Part shown: positions 13,415 through 22,264 of the stretch, piece after piece
Layout of the letters: every line of letters begins with the position of its first letter
Numbering within the stretch: position 1 is the first letter of the stretch
Source: a virus
Direction: 5' to 3' (one strand)
DNA: 64,000 nucleotides
Virus record (IMG/VR): IMGVR_UViG_3300012929_000018
Span: 1-64,000 of that record
The notes under the pieces: generated by a model
What the model saw: only the letters and a program-made list of their open reading frames with translations
Databases searched by the model: none
Told to the model about the DNA's origin: nothing
Translations under genes and position numbers: made by a program

Positions 13415-14749
13415 TTACGGGGGAAGGACGCCTTGAAGCGCCGTCTTCATCGTTCCTGCGAAGGACGCAGTCTGGTCGACTTTCTTCGGCCCAGTTTCGG
13501 CGACTGTCGGAATCTGACCGTTACCGGCCGGAGCCGCGGACGTGCCGCTGAGCTTCAAAATTCGCGCTTCCTTCTCGCCGATCGTTGCCATAGCCGCACT
13601 CAGTTCTTCGAGCAACAGCGGGAACGCATATGCTTTGTAAAGGGAGTTCGCCAAGTCCTCGTTCGACAGTTTCGCAACGTCCATGTTCTGCACCATCGTT
13701 TGAACTTTCACGATTTCGGCATCACGGGCAGCGTTACCTGTCGGTTTGAAGAATCCGTCAGCGTTCAACTTTCCGGCGGCCGTTTGCAGCGCGCTTTTCC
13801 AGTTGGAATCGAAGGCAGAAGCGGCTTGCGCGGCCTCTGCATCTCGCTGAGCTTGAGTGCTTTTCCACTTCTCGGCGGCGTTTGAAATCTCGGACTGTTT
13901 TCGCTCACTCAACTGATCGATCTTGCCGATAAGTTGGTCAAAACGAACCAAATCCATTCGATTGAAGTTCGCAGACAACTCAGAGAGCTTGTCGGTGCGC
14001 GCAATAGGATCCGGATTAGCCAGAGCCGCAGCAAAATCTGCCGCCGGGACTTGATATTTACCGATGATCGCCTGCAAATCAGTGTTTGCTTTCGCCAAGG
14101 GTTTCGAAATTTCTTTTTGGAAGGCTTCGGTCGCCTCAATGTTGGAAATTGCCAACGCACTTTCGTATCGGGCAATTTTCGCCTTCAACTCGGTTACTTC
14201 GGCAGCGTCAGCGGGAGTGCCCGTCGCGCCTTCCATCGATTTGACCTTGGCAACAAGGGCCGCATTCGCTTTTTGAAGCTCCGCGTTCTGGTCGCGGACG
14301 TGTTTGAACGCCGTTCCAGCCTTAATGTCCATTTTCTTGCCCGCTTCATCAAGCTGAGCATCAGTCGGGCCGCTTTCGGCAGGGCCTGTCGCCGCGCCTG
14401 TGGGCCCCGTGGTCGCATCGGCCGGGCCTGTAGTGGCTGGCGGTGGTCCAGAAGGTCCTGACGCGCTGGGCGCGCCTGTAGCACCTTCCACGCCTGTATA
14501 GGCTTGGCCTGTGACCCCAGTTTGTCCAACTACACCGGGGCCGCCAGTGGCGCCAGTTTGTCCGGCAACCGGACCCGTGGCCGCGGGCGCGCGGTAACGA
14601 GGATCGCCGGGCGCTAGTTCGCCAGAGCGAAGGGCAGTCGCTTCCGGCAAAACGCCGTTAGGAAATAATTCTTGGAGTCGTGCGGCAATCGCTGTCTGGG
14701 CGCTTGAAGGCGCTGAACTGGCGTGCGTGATAGGAGCTTCTTCGGGCAT
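13415..14749 (-). CDS. scaffold-like head protein with collagen-type segment
   Basis: A 444-residue protein between the portal and capsid genes. Residues about 55-135 are a Gly/Thr/Pro-rich segment with collagen-like TGATG, TGVTG and TGPTG units. Residues about 145-345 are strongly helical and charged (ALVAKVKSMEG, ELKAKIARYESALAI, IGKIDQLSERKQSEI) and predict a long coiled coil, as in phage scaffolding proteins. The C-terminal 90 residues are mixed. Position and coiled coil support a scaffolding role; a collagen-like segment in such a protein is unusual. A minor capsid protein is the alternative. Confidence 0.65.
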   Translation of the reverse strand: MPEEAPITHASSAPSSAQTAIAARLQELFPNGVLPEATALRSGELAPGDPRYRAPAATGPVAGQTGATGGPGVVGQTGVTGQAYTGVEGATGAPSASGPSGPPPATTGPADATTGPTGAATGPAESGPTDAQLDEAGKKMDIKAGTAFKHVRDQNAELQKANAALVAKVKSMEGATGTPADAAEVTELKAKIARYESALAISNIEATEAFQKEISKPLAKANTDLQAIIGKYQVPAADFAAALANPDPIARTDKLSELSANFNRMDLVRFDQLIGKIDQLSERKQSEISNAAEKWKSTQAQRDAEAAQAASAFDSNWKSALQTAAGKLNADGFFKPTGNAARDAEIVKVQTMVQNMDVAKLSNEDLANSLYKAYAFPLLLEELSAAMATIGEKEARILKLSGTSAAPAGNGQIPTVAETGPKKVDQTASFAGTMKTALQGVLPP

Positions 14750-14751
14750 AA

Positions 14752-15087
14752 TTAGGTGCTAGCAGGTTGGGCCGGTTTATCCGGCGAGGGAGATTTCCAT
14801 GGCACAAGCGGCGTTTGTGACACCGGTGCCGGTTCGAGTAACGCGAATAGGTTATCGAGTGATTCAAAATAACCGTCTTTGCGCGACCCCATGAGTGCAG
14901 CAACAGCCAAAGGCTCTACTGCGGTAACGGGAGTGAGTTTCATTCCCTTGTCGGAAACGATGGTGAGTGCTTTCTGAAAAACGTCGCTAAGGAGCATCGC
15001 TTTCAAGTCTTCTCGGAAGCTCGGATGAGCGTCCCACTGTTTTTGAGTTATGTGACCGAACATTAGATTTATCGCCTTCCCAGGCAC
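14752..15087 (-). CDS. small head-module protein, 111 aa
   Basis: A 111-residue protein between portal and scaffold. The first two thirds look helical and globular (TQKQWDAHPSFREDLKAMLL, FQKALTIVSDKGMKL) and the last 25 residues are Pro-rich. It ends 2 nt before the scaffold start. No family recognised; a portal- or scaffold-associated role is inferred from position. Confidence 0.6.
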   Translation of the reverse strand: MPGKAINLMFGHITQKQWDAHPSFREDLKAMLLSDVFQKALTIVSDKGMKLTPVTAVEPLAVAALMGSRKDGYFESLDNLFALLEPAPVSQTPLVPWKSPSPDKPAQPAST

Positions 15088-15120
15088 GACAACTATTACA
15101 CGATTTTTTCGTGTGTCAAA

Positions 15121-17412
15121 TTATTGTGGCGGCGCGGGAAGAACCGGAGGATTTGGATTTGGAGCTAACGCGGGTTGGACGCCCGGCGGCTGCACGGCGA
15201 TAGGCGCGCCTGTGCCAATCGCACCGTGACGAAGTTTCGCGGCTGCTTCGGCATCTTTGAGCGCCCGATTCTGCTCGGACTCGCGCTGCTTAATTTCGCG
15301 ACGAACCTCAGCGTCCTTCACTAACTCTTGGCGTTTGACTTGGCCGTCCCTCATCATTTCCTGCTCTTTAGGAGTAGGTGGCAGGGGTTGCTGTGATTGC
15401 TGCTGTTGCTGCACTGCGGCATGCCGCATAGCATGTTCTTGCGCTGCGCGGATTCGTTCGGAAGTGTTATTCCATTGCCGGGTCAACTCGCCCACGAGAT
15501 TCTTCTGCAACGAATCCGGTTTGAGCAACTTCATGTGCTCGGCGGTGTGCTGACCCTTCAATTGGATGATTTGTAAAAGTTGGTCGTCGCCGCCGCCGGA
15601 TTCAGTTGTGGTCAAATCTAGGTCCAGATCAGGCAAGTGAGTCTGCAAATGAATGATGTGATTGTCGTTGCCGCGCTCTGTCATCGGCTTTCCCGCGGAC
15701 ATAGCGAAATTCTGCAACTCCGCGATTTCCTGATCGGCTGGCGCGCGAGCGCCCTTATCGAGTCGCGGCACGTATTCGTCCACCTGAGCGTAACCTACCC
15801 GCTGCGCGAACTTGTCGCGAAGAAGGTTGTTCTGACCGACGGGGTCCAGCGAGCCGTAGTATTGCATGAACTCGTCAAAGGCCAGTAATCGGTTGGTCGG
15901 AGAGCCGTAACCAACCGCGCGGAACGGAGTAATAACATCTGCCTGCAAAATTGCTTCTAGTGGAACTTCGCGTTTCAAGCAGCGTTCGCGCATCGCCAAA
16001 ATTTCTTTTCCGCCCGGCTGCTCTGCGGTTACGTCTTTGCGACGCGCGCGGCGCCATACTTCGGAAAGGTGGCGGCCCCATGGCTGATAAAACAAATTCA
16101 AGTTCGCAGTCGGGAGAATAGCTTCCTTCGTCAACTGAGCAGCAATTTCGAGGCGCGTCTTATCGTTCGACGTGTCCGCCTTGCTGCTCTGCAAATCTCC
16201 GGAGTTTTGCCGGAGCGTCAGACTCATTTCCTGAATAATGGGCAGGATACCTTGCGACGGGTTATTGAGTTCCCCATTCTGCACTTTGACATTCGGTGGG
16301 ATATAAGTCGCGCCCGCGTAGAACAGAATCGCCATGTCCTCGGCGGACGTTTCGCTCTGCGGCTGCAGCAATAAGCTGCCGGACAATTTGGCGTTGTCTA
16401 CCGTCTGACAGCGCAGGGAGTTGAGCACCTGCACCGCCGCTAAAATTTCATGACCGAGTCCGCGGACAGAATGCAGCGACCCGTTAGATCCCATCTCGTA
16501 GGCGAAGTAGGTGAAGCACTGGTCGATGCCGTCATAACGGTTCTCGCATTTGAACAGATACTCTGTGTTAGACCCGTCCCGCAAAGTCAGGTAGTAAGAA
16601 ACCGTTCCATCAAATTCTCGTATCCACGCGTGAGCCAGCGAAATGTTAGTCTGGGCCGAAGCGGAGGCGAACAGATCATTGTTCTTCGCCATCTCTTGCC
16701 ATTTCTCCCATACACCCGGAGCAGTTAGTTGCTGGCCCGGAGCGTGTGCGTTAAGAATTGCTTGGCGAACGGCATCTTTGTTCCAGCGTTTATCGGCATC
16801 GTCGGCTTCTTCCATCCACTTATACATTTTGCCGACGGTGATTTCACGGAACACAACCGCCATATCCAAATTGTCCTCAACCATGTCGACCTGACGTGGG
16901 AGTTTGAAATCATCTAAACCGGCGACAGACCAACGCCAGTCAATGTCATCCGAAAAATAAAGGAAACCCAAACCATGCGAAGTAAACTTCTGAACGAGAA
17001 GCTGGAAAGAAGGATCGAACGCCTTCCAGTCTTTGAGCATGCGATGAAACTCTTCGGAGATAATGTTACTCCAATGAGCGCGATCGGTGTCATCACCAAT
17101 CGGGGTAAAGATTCGGGCCAGCAGAGGAACTGAATCGGTCAGATCATAATAACCCGCCTGCTCAGCTTTTACACGCGCCTTACCGTCACCGAAGTTAAGG
17201 TTACAGCGACCCTCTTGGCCGGACTGCTGAATCTGCACCGGATCGAATGGCGGCGCGCCGTCGAGCATTTTTTGCACGTCTATGCGGCCCAAAGCGGAAC
17301 CTTCATCAGCGGTCACCATTGCCTTGATAACGAAATTCAGACTCTGCGCGTCTTTAATTCGGTTCTTTGGCGCGGCCTTAGTTACTGGATCGAGTGTTTC
17401 TAGGTCAGCCAT
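15121..17412 (-). CDS. portal protein
   Basis: A 763-residue protein directly downstream of the terminase gene. It carries portal-like features: an N-terminal acidic helix-rich head region with repeated aromatic positions, a Gly/Asn/Leu-rich core (LGFLYFSDDIDW, GLGHEILAAVQVLN), and a long charged, Gln-rich helical C-terminus (QQQQQSQQ, then REIKQRESEQNRALKDAE), as in the large portals of short-tailed phages. It would form the ring at one capsid vertex for DNA passage. The ATG overlaps an upstream in-frame TAA (TAATG), with an AAGAAG ribosome site. The length points to a podovirus-like portal, but the assignment rests on order and overall character. Confidence 0.75.
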   Translation of the reverse strand: MADLETLDPVTKAAPKNRIKDAQSLNFVIKAMVTADEGSALGRIDVQKMLDGAPPFDPVQIQQSGQEGRCNLNFGDGKARVKAEQAGYYDLTDSVPLLARIFTPIGDDTDRAHWSNIISEEFHRMLKDWKAFDPSFQLLVQKFTSHGLGFLYFSDDIDWRWSVAGLDDFKLPRQVDMVEDNLDMAVVFREITVGKMYKWMEEADDADKRWNKDAVRQAILNAHAPGQQLTAPGVWEKWQEMAKNNDLFASASAQTNISLAHAWIREFDGTVSYYLTLRDGSNTEYLFKCENRYDGIDQCFTYFAYEMGSNGSLHSVRGLGHEILAAVQVLNSLRCQTVDNAKLSGSLLLQPQSETSAEDMAILFYAGATYIPPNVKVQNGELNNPSQGILPIIQEMSLTLRQNSGDLQSSKADTSNDKTRLEIAAQLTKEAILPTANLNLFYQPWGRHLSEVWRRARRKDVTAEQPGGKEILAMRERCLKREVPLEAILQADVITPFRAVGYGSPTNRLLAFDEFMQYYGSLDPVGQNNLLRDKFAQRVGYAQVDEYVPRLDKGARAPADQEIAELQNFAMSAGKPMTERGNDNHIIHLQTHLPDLDLDLTTTESGGGDDQLLQIIQLKGQHTAEHMKLLKPDSLQKNLVGELTRQWNNTSERIRAAQEHAMRHAAVQQQQQSQQPLPPTPKEQEMMRDGQVKRQELVKDAEVRREIKQRESEQNRALKDAEAAAKLRHGAIGTGAPIAVQPPGVQPALAPNPNPPVLPAPPQ

Positions 17413-17466
17413 TAGATCTTCTTATCGTGCATAAGAACCGCAAAGTCGCTCGGCAGTGGGCTATTG

Positions 17467-19278
17467 TCAAGGACGTAACCACCTTGGGTTAGGATTAGCT
17501 CGCACAAGTTGGGACGGCATACTGCCCTGCGCTCCCAGCCGACGGCGAAGCATGCCCCAGCCGGTGTTGCCGACAAGAGGTTTATTAGTCGCGCGCATAT
17601 TCTCGGGAATCTTCGGCGCAAAACCAAGCCGCTGGCGCGCCAAGTCTAGAACGATAAAGCCAGAATCTGCGTAGTCAGGGCTGCATTGCATTCGGAGCTT
17701 CATGAATTTCTTCGACTCCGCGTAGATCAGTTTGTCGGCACCTGTGGTGCCATATTTGCGTTGGCACATCTGAGTCGCCATCATGCCGGGAATATTCTTC
17801 AACTGCCCGGCGCGAAGATACTCTTTACCCGAATACCAAATCTCCGTAACCCGGTCGTAGTATCGCTTATCCGCCGGAGTAGGATCGGTGAAACTAACTG
17901 GTCGGTCGCTGGGAGCGCCGCCAAACATGACGCGGAGCATACCTCGGCCCCACACAAGGTCCATCACATCACAGAACGGGGAGCCAGCGCCAGTGGCATC
18001 GCACGCCGTGTTGACGATTTCGATGTTGCGCTTGACGCACTCGTCCATGAACAGCTTGCATATCTGCTGTGAGCGATTTTCTACTTCCAATTTCCGAACA
18101 TCTTCCACCAGTTCGATTTGCTCGCCATAACTGAGCGTCAGGAGCCCAGCGGTCGAGTAACCGATTGTGGCGAGTGTCATAATCGACTTATCGCCGCCAT
18201 TCGTGAAGCCGGGGTCAAGGCCCGCGCACTGCACGATTGGGCGCTCGTCCCAAACCACCGGCCCGTCGCCTTCATTCGCGATAATGTCCGGCTGGGTATA
18301 AATCAGGTCTTCCTCTCCGACAGGCGATGGAAAGCCGCGGATCATACGCCAAAAGCGTAAAGAGTTTTCGCCGCCCTCGGCTTTACGTGCCGCTTCGATT
18401 TGATCGGCCGTCGGTAAAAATGGATATAAAGTCTTGCCGGCAATAATGTTAGGAGATTTCATGGCGTCGAAGTGCATCGACACGCCGTGCTCAGACTCCC
18501 AGCGATAGCTCTCGACGTTGATTTCTCCCCAGCCTTTCTTCGGCTTCCAAAGCTTCGCGAATGGGTCGAAATAGCCGGGCGGGTTGGCAAGGCCGATAAA
18601 TTGGTGCTTCGGGTTGGTGCACAGGTTTCCGCCCGGTAGGGCATATTCCAAGATCGCCTCGGTGAGTTCTGACAACTCATCGCCGACGATGATGACTTCC
18701 TCGTTGTGCATACCGATCAGTTTACCGACGGCCTCTTTCGCCTTCGAGCGTTCCGCCGCAATCAACGCCAAGCTGCTTTTGTCAGACGACACAAACGTCG
18801 GGGAAACGTAGCGAATCACGTTCAACGACGCCATGACTTTGAGAGGCAGCGCCGGGACCGCGTTCACCAAATCCGTCATAGAGCCCCAGATACGACGCTT
18901 GGCCGCCGGGATCGAGGTTGAGAGGACGCCGCCGAGAATCTTGCGCGCGTTCGCGAGATACTTAACTAGCAGCCACAAACCCGCGGTCTCTGATTTAGTC
19001 GTGCCACCACCGCCGCCGAAGGCTGCGTAGGAATAATGGCACAATTCTTCAATCATATCCTCGCTCCATGGGTTGCGGACGAAAATTTTTGTGCGGTTGT
19101 TTACGACGTTCTTTGGGCCCCAAACCATTTCGACGACCTTCCAAAAGTGTTCGGCTTGGCCGAGGCCGCCCTTGTCAACGGGGTGCGCGATCCGAAAGCA
19201 ATAAAGCTCTTGGTCGAGGCGACTCCACTTGGGCGAGAACTTTAGCTCATACCGCTGATTCGTCTGTTCTGTAGGCAT
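17467..19278 (-). CDS. terL: terminase large subunit
   Basis: A 603-residue packaging motor and nuclease. The ATPase domain has a variant Walker A loop (GGGGGTTKSE, residues 88-97) and Walker B VIIVGDE (195-201). The nuclease domain has the RNase H-like acidic positions: GLDPG (Asp 355), CDATG (Asp 427) and PDYADSG (near 535-538). It would translocate and cut DNA at the portal. It is the first gene of the minus-strand virion operon and is divergent from the RuvC-like gene. No small subunit adjoins it; the HTH protein at 42962-43540 is a possible partner. Confidence 0.92.
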   Translation of the reverse strand: MPTEQTNQRYELKFSPKWSRLDQELYCFRIAHPVDKGGLGQAEHFWKVVEMVWGPKNVVNNRTKIFVRNPWSEDMIEELCHYSYAAFGGGGGTTKSETAGLWLLVKYLANARKILGGVLSTSIPAAKRRIWGSMTDLVNAVPALPLKVMASLNVIRYVSPTFVSSDKSSLALIAAERSKAKEAVGKLIGMHNEEVIIVGDELSELTEAILEYALPGGNLCTNPKHQFIGLANPPGYFDPFAKLWKPKKGWGEINVESYRWESEHGVSMHFDAMKSPNIIAGKTLYPFLPTADQIEAARKAEGGENSLRFWRMIRGFPSPVGEEDLIYTQPDIIANEGDGPVVWDERPIVQCAGLDPGFTNGGDKSIMTLATIGYSTAGLLTLSYGEQIELVEDVRKLEVENRSQQICKLFMDECVKRNIEIVNTACDATGAGSPFCDVMDLVWGRGMLRVMFGGAPSDRPVSFTDPTPADKRYYDRVTEIWYSGKEYLRAGQLKNIPGMMATQMCQRKYGTTGADKLIYAESKKFMKLRMQCSPDYADSGFIVLDLARQRLGFAPKIPENMRATNKPLVGNTGWGMLRRRLGAQGSMPSQLVRANPNPRWLRP

Positions 19279-19352
19279 CTGCGAGGTTGCAGCTTACTCT
19301 GAAAAATAATTGTTGCAACTGTTCATCGAGTCTGTCATTGTCGGAAACACAA
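19279..19352. promoter_or_regulatory. divergent control region between terL and ruvC-like gene
   Basis: This 74-bp gap separates the minus-strand virion operon from the plus-strand replication operon, so it must hold signals for one or both. A GTTGCAAC palindrome lies at its centre, and TTGCAA could serve as a -35 box on either strand. No consensus -10 box is clear. Confidence 0.4.
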
Positions 19353-19796
19353 ATGATTGCTATCGATCCCGGTGCATCTGGCGGAATGGTTTCAGCAGGA
19401 CTCGCTCTCATCGCGACTTCCATGCCGAAAACCGAACGCGATATTGTCGACTTCATCAAGTCTGACTCTAACGGGATTCATGCTACCGCTTATCTCGAAG
19501 ATCTTGTGAAATACACGGGCAGTAATATGCCTTCGTCGAGCATGGCGGTGTATGCCTCAAATTGGGGCATCATCAAAGGTTGCCTACTTACTCTCAACTA
19601 TCGAATCGTATTGGTGCCGCCAAAGAAGTGGCAAGCTGCCCTCGGTCTCGGCTCCGCAAAAGGATTAACAAAAACACAATGGAAAAACAAACTGAAACAG
19701 AAAGCACAGGAACTCTTCCCCCAGCTACCGGTAACTCTTTCGACGGCGGATGCCCTCTTGATCTACGAAGCCGCCCGCCGCAACTTGTTAGGTTAA
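19353..19796 (+). CDS. RuvC-like Holliday junction resolvase
   Basis: A 147-residue RNase H-fold protein. It begins MIAIDPGASGGM, the first acidic motif of RuvC-type resolvases; the following TAYLEDLVKY supplies the Glu, and DALLIYEAARR at the C-terminus supplies the last acidic residue. VPPKKWQAALGL is typical of phage members. I start at the ATG at 19353 because the preceding 22 in-frame residues lack family similarity. It would resolve branched DNA before packaging, next to the terminase gene. It overlaps the next gene by 118 nt. Confidence 0.82.
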   Translation: MIAIDPGASGGMVSAGLALIATSMPKTERDIVDFIKSDSNGIHATAYLEDLVKYTGSNMPSSSMAVYASNWGIIKGCLLTLNYRIVLVPPKKWQAALGLGSAKGLTKTQWKNKLKQKAQELFPQLPVTLSTADALLIYEAARRNLLG

Positions 19797-20101
19797 AAGG
19801 CGATAAGATTTTATTCATCGGCGGGCCGTATGATGGGCAGAGAAAGTGCCTGCCGAGAAACAATTATCCGATGACTCAAATCCACGGCTACGTGCCGCAT
19901 GGCAACAATGCCGCCATTGACTCCGCGTGTGGAATCACCACCATCGACTATAACGTCGAACGGATTCGAGACGGTCACGGTAACTACTACGAAGTTGCAG
20001 TAGACCCGAAAATCAAGAATCTCATCGAAGCCTTAATGAAGGGCTACCATTATCATCGCAGGGATGCAGGGTTGCGGGGCTGCAGGCGCTCACGCTACTA
20101 A
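19679..20101 (+). CDS. small protein with IGGPxDGQ motif
   Basis: About 140 residues. The recognisable part starts KILFIGGPYDGQ, a motif of many small phage proteins, and recurs at 62968-63207 (LLCIGGPFDGQ). The start is uncertain: the ATG at 19679 lies inside the upstream resolvase gene, and no start codon lies closer to the conserved block. The last 12 residues are encoded by an 8-bp repeat tract (20058-20087). Function unknown. Confidence 0.55.
   Translation: MEKQTETESTGTLPPATGNSFDGGCPLDLRSRPPQLVRLKGDKILFIGGPYDGQRKCLPRNNYPMTQIHGYVPHGNNAAIDSACGITTIDYNVERIRDGHGNYYEVAVDPKIKNLIEALMKGYHYHRRDAGLRGCRRSRY
20058..20087. repeat. 8-bp CTGCAACC-type repeat tract
   Basis: About 3.5 units of an 8-bp repeat (GCAGGGAT/TT/GG-type, the complement of CTGCAACC) occur at the 3' end of the gene. 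The same unit is scattered through the window, for example at 30647-30670, 33489-33505, 39761-39780, 44979-45004, 48516-48531 and 57904-57925. Confidence 0.75.
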
Positions 20102-20103
20102 AA

Positions 20104-20280
20104 ATGAGTGGCGAGGCAGGAAAAGGATTCCGCGGTGGACGGCCGGTGAACCAAAAGGTTTACGGACCCAACTTCGATTTTATTAACTGGCATAAAGGTA
20201 AACAGGTCACACTCCCATGCGGATGCGCCGGAGATAAAGACGGTCCTGTGTTCTTGTGCCCTACCCACAGAAGTAAATGA
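20104..20280 (+). CDS. small Cys-rich protein, 58 aa
   Basis: A 58-residue frame filling the gap before the methyltransferase gene. It starts MSGEAGKGFRGGRPV and ends with CGCAGDKDGPVFLCPTH, whose Cys and His residues could bind zinc. Its TGA overlaps the next ATG (ATGA). Function unknown. Confidence 0.65.
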   Translation: MSGEAGKGFRGGRPVNQKVYGPNFDFINWHKGKQVTLPCGCAGDKDGPVFLCPTHRSK

Positions 20281-20870
20281 ACGAGACTGCAAAAGCAATG
20301 CGCCGTCGATATGTCGAGGACGCGACCGGAATCTTCCCTTGGATGAAGATATTCAGGGGCAAAGGAATTGACGTAGGCTGCGGCCCCGACAAACTCCCAT
20401 TCGCGGATTGCCGCGGGTTTGATCTATCCGACGGCGACGCGAACCTCCTAGCCACCTATTTTGTGGAAGGAGAGTTCGACTACCTTCACGCATCCCAATG
20501 TCTTGAACATATGATCGACCCTAAGCTTGCACTGCAGACTTGGGCACAGGTAGTCAAACCCCGCGGATACATCATCTTCACCGTTCCAGATTGGGTGCTC
20601 TACGAGGGCTGCAAATTTCCTTCCCAATATAATCCCGATCATAAGTCCACGTGGTCGATGCTCTACAAAAAGAGCAACGCCCCTATTCATGTCCATGTGC
20701 CAACTATGATTCGGGAAGCTTTGCCAAAGGCCGAAGTAATGCGGGAGATGTTGATCGACAACAACTATAATTACAATATCGGCACATCAGTAGATCAAAC
20801 CTTTGACGAGTCTGATGGAGTAGAAGCTTTCATCGAAGTCGTTCTTCGACTTCCGCCCAAATCTAAATGA
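20277..20870 (+). CDS. class I SAM-dependent methyltransferase
   Basis: A 197-residue protein with the SAM-binding loop GIDVGCGPDKLP (motif I), an acidic residue in GFDLSDGDANLL, LHASQCLEHM (motif IV region) and VKPRGYIIFTVPD (motif VI), typical of the Methyltransf_11/23 type. The substrate is unknown. It overlaps the glycosyltransferase gene by ATGA, so it may modify the same glycan or a related one. A role in nucleotide or DNA modification is less likely given that neighbour. Confidence 0.8.
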   Translation: MNETAKAMRRRYVEDATGIFPWMKIFRGKGIDVGCGPDKLPFADCRGFDLSDGDANLLATYFVEGEFDYLHASQCLEHMIDPKLALQTWAQVVKPRGYIIFTVPDWVLYEGCKFPSQYNPDHKSTWSMLYKKSNAPIHVHVPTMIREALPKAEVMREMLIDNNYNYNIGTSVDQTFDESDGVEAFIEVVLRLPPKSK

Positions 20871-22264
20871 GTAGATCAACTTACCTTCCCGCCGTAATAG
20901 TTCGCTGTGACGCACAGGCTGTGCAAGTAGACCGTTTGGTTCGACATTGCCGCGAACTTGACGGCACTGAATTAATCGTGATTGAAAATCCCGACAAGAG
21001 TGTGGCCGATAAAGGCTCATTCGAACTCAATCAGATTGCCGCGAACGCCCTGCATCTGGCATTGACCCAAATGAAGGGCCGTCCGTTCATTTGGTTAGAG
21101 GCTGATTCAATTCCGCTTCGCTCAGGGTGGCGAGCAGCTATTTCCGCTGAATACAAGAAGGTTGGAAAACCGTTTCTTCTACCTGACATGACTCGGTGCG
21201 CGAAGGAAGATATGGCTTCCGGCATCGGCGTTTACCCCGGCGATTCTCATTATCTAATTCCCAAAGGATTCCCTACTCACGGTTGGGATGCGTGGGTTGA
21301 AAAACATTTGCAGCCGGTGATTGGGCGATCGCGGCTGATTCAACATCGTTACGGCAAATATTTCATGGGCGACGCCGTTCCGTGGGAGTTCCCACGCGAC
21401 AAATCCATTCTTGACCCCGACGCCGTGATATTTCACAAAGACGGCGCACAGTCTCTAATCGACTGCTTTAGCCCTTCACCGTATGCCCTCGACTTTGCGA
21501 CCGTAACCGGCCGTAAACCCGAAGCGCCTTTGTTCCGGCACGCCGGAGATATTGGCGATGTGATCGCTGCGCTTCCCATCTTTCGTGCAATGGGCGGCGG
21601 AAACTTGCTGCTTTTCCACGACAAGGATGCGAAACCTGGAATGGCGCCGCGCGAGTCGATGGAAGGTAAACGCTTCGAAGCTATCAAGCCCCTACTCGAA
21701 GCTCAGCCATATATTTACAGTGTGGAGTGGGGCACGGGAGTCTCAACCAAAGGATTCCGCGAAGTCCTGCGCCCCCGCTTCGAGAGCCTCACTGAGCGGC
21801 AGGCCAGACATATCGACCAATGGCCGGTTGACCTTTCCCCATGGCTCACTGTGCCCGGCGACGTGCAGCCCACCGATCGGGTAATCTGCTGCCGGTCTCC
21901 GAGATACCACAACCAATATGCGTTCCCATGGAAAGCCGCGGCGGAAGCTTACGGTAACCGACTTCTTTTCATCGGTTTGCCAGACGAACATTCTGCGTTT
22001 GAAGGGATGCTGGGCTGCAGGGTTGAACACGCCAAGACGGAAAACTTTCTTGAAATCGCCCGCATCATGGCCGGAGCAAGACAGGTGATCGCCAATCAAA
22101 GCTCCCCATTATGGGTCGCGATGGGGCTCGGCAAAAAGGTGATCGTCGAAGGATGCTATCATTGCCCCAATACCGAGATTCCGCGTCCCGGTAGTTACTG
22201 GGCTTATTCACCCGAGCAAAACGAAGTCGTTCGCCAAGCGTTCGCGGCCGTGGCGCGCAAATGA
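20867..22264 (+). CDS. two-domain glycosyltransferase-like protein
   Basis: A 465-residue protein. The first 210 residues resemble a GT-A-like domain (IVRCDAQAVQVDRLVRH, FIWLEADSIPLRSGW with an acidic ADS in place of DXD, and a VIFHKDGA end). From about 225 on it resembles a GT9/heptosyltransferase-like GT-B protein: FRHAGDIGDVIAALPI, then VIANQSSPLWVAMGLGKKVIVEG, the acceptor and nucleotide-sugar region. The parts join near a SPSPYALDFATV linker. It probably adds sugars to a phage or host glycan; the substrate is unknown. Confidence 0.65.
   Translation: MSRSTYLPAVIVRCDAQAVQVDRLVRHCRELDGTELIVIENPDKSVADKGSFELNQIAANALHLALTQMKGRPFIWLEADSIPLRSGWRAAISAEYKKVGKPFLLPDMTRCAKEDMASGIGVYPGDSHYLIPKGFPTHGWDAWVEKHLQPVIGRSRLIQHRYGKYFMGDAVPWEFPRDKSILDPDAVIFHKDGAQSLIDCFSPSPYALDFATVTGRKPEAPLFRHAGDIGDVIAALPIFRAMGGGNLLLFHDKDAKPGMAPRESMEGKRFEAIKPLLEAQPYIYSVEWGTGVSTKGFREVLRPRFESLTERQARHIDQWPVDLSPWLTVPGDVQPTDRVICCRSPRYHNQYAFPWKAAAEAYGNRLLFIGLPDEHSAFEGMLGCRVEHAKTENFLEIARIMAGARQVIANQSSPLWVAMGLGKKVIVEGCYHCPNTEIPRPGSYWAYSPEQNEVVRQAFAAVARK

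Noticed and set aside
17412-17627. A 71-codon minus-strand frame ending at the portal start (TAATG)
   Set aside because: Most of it overlaps the terminase gene in another frame and no ribosome site is seen. The portal-end coupling is suggestive, but not enough to call a gene.
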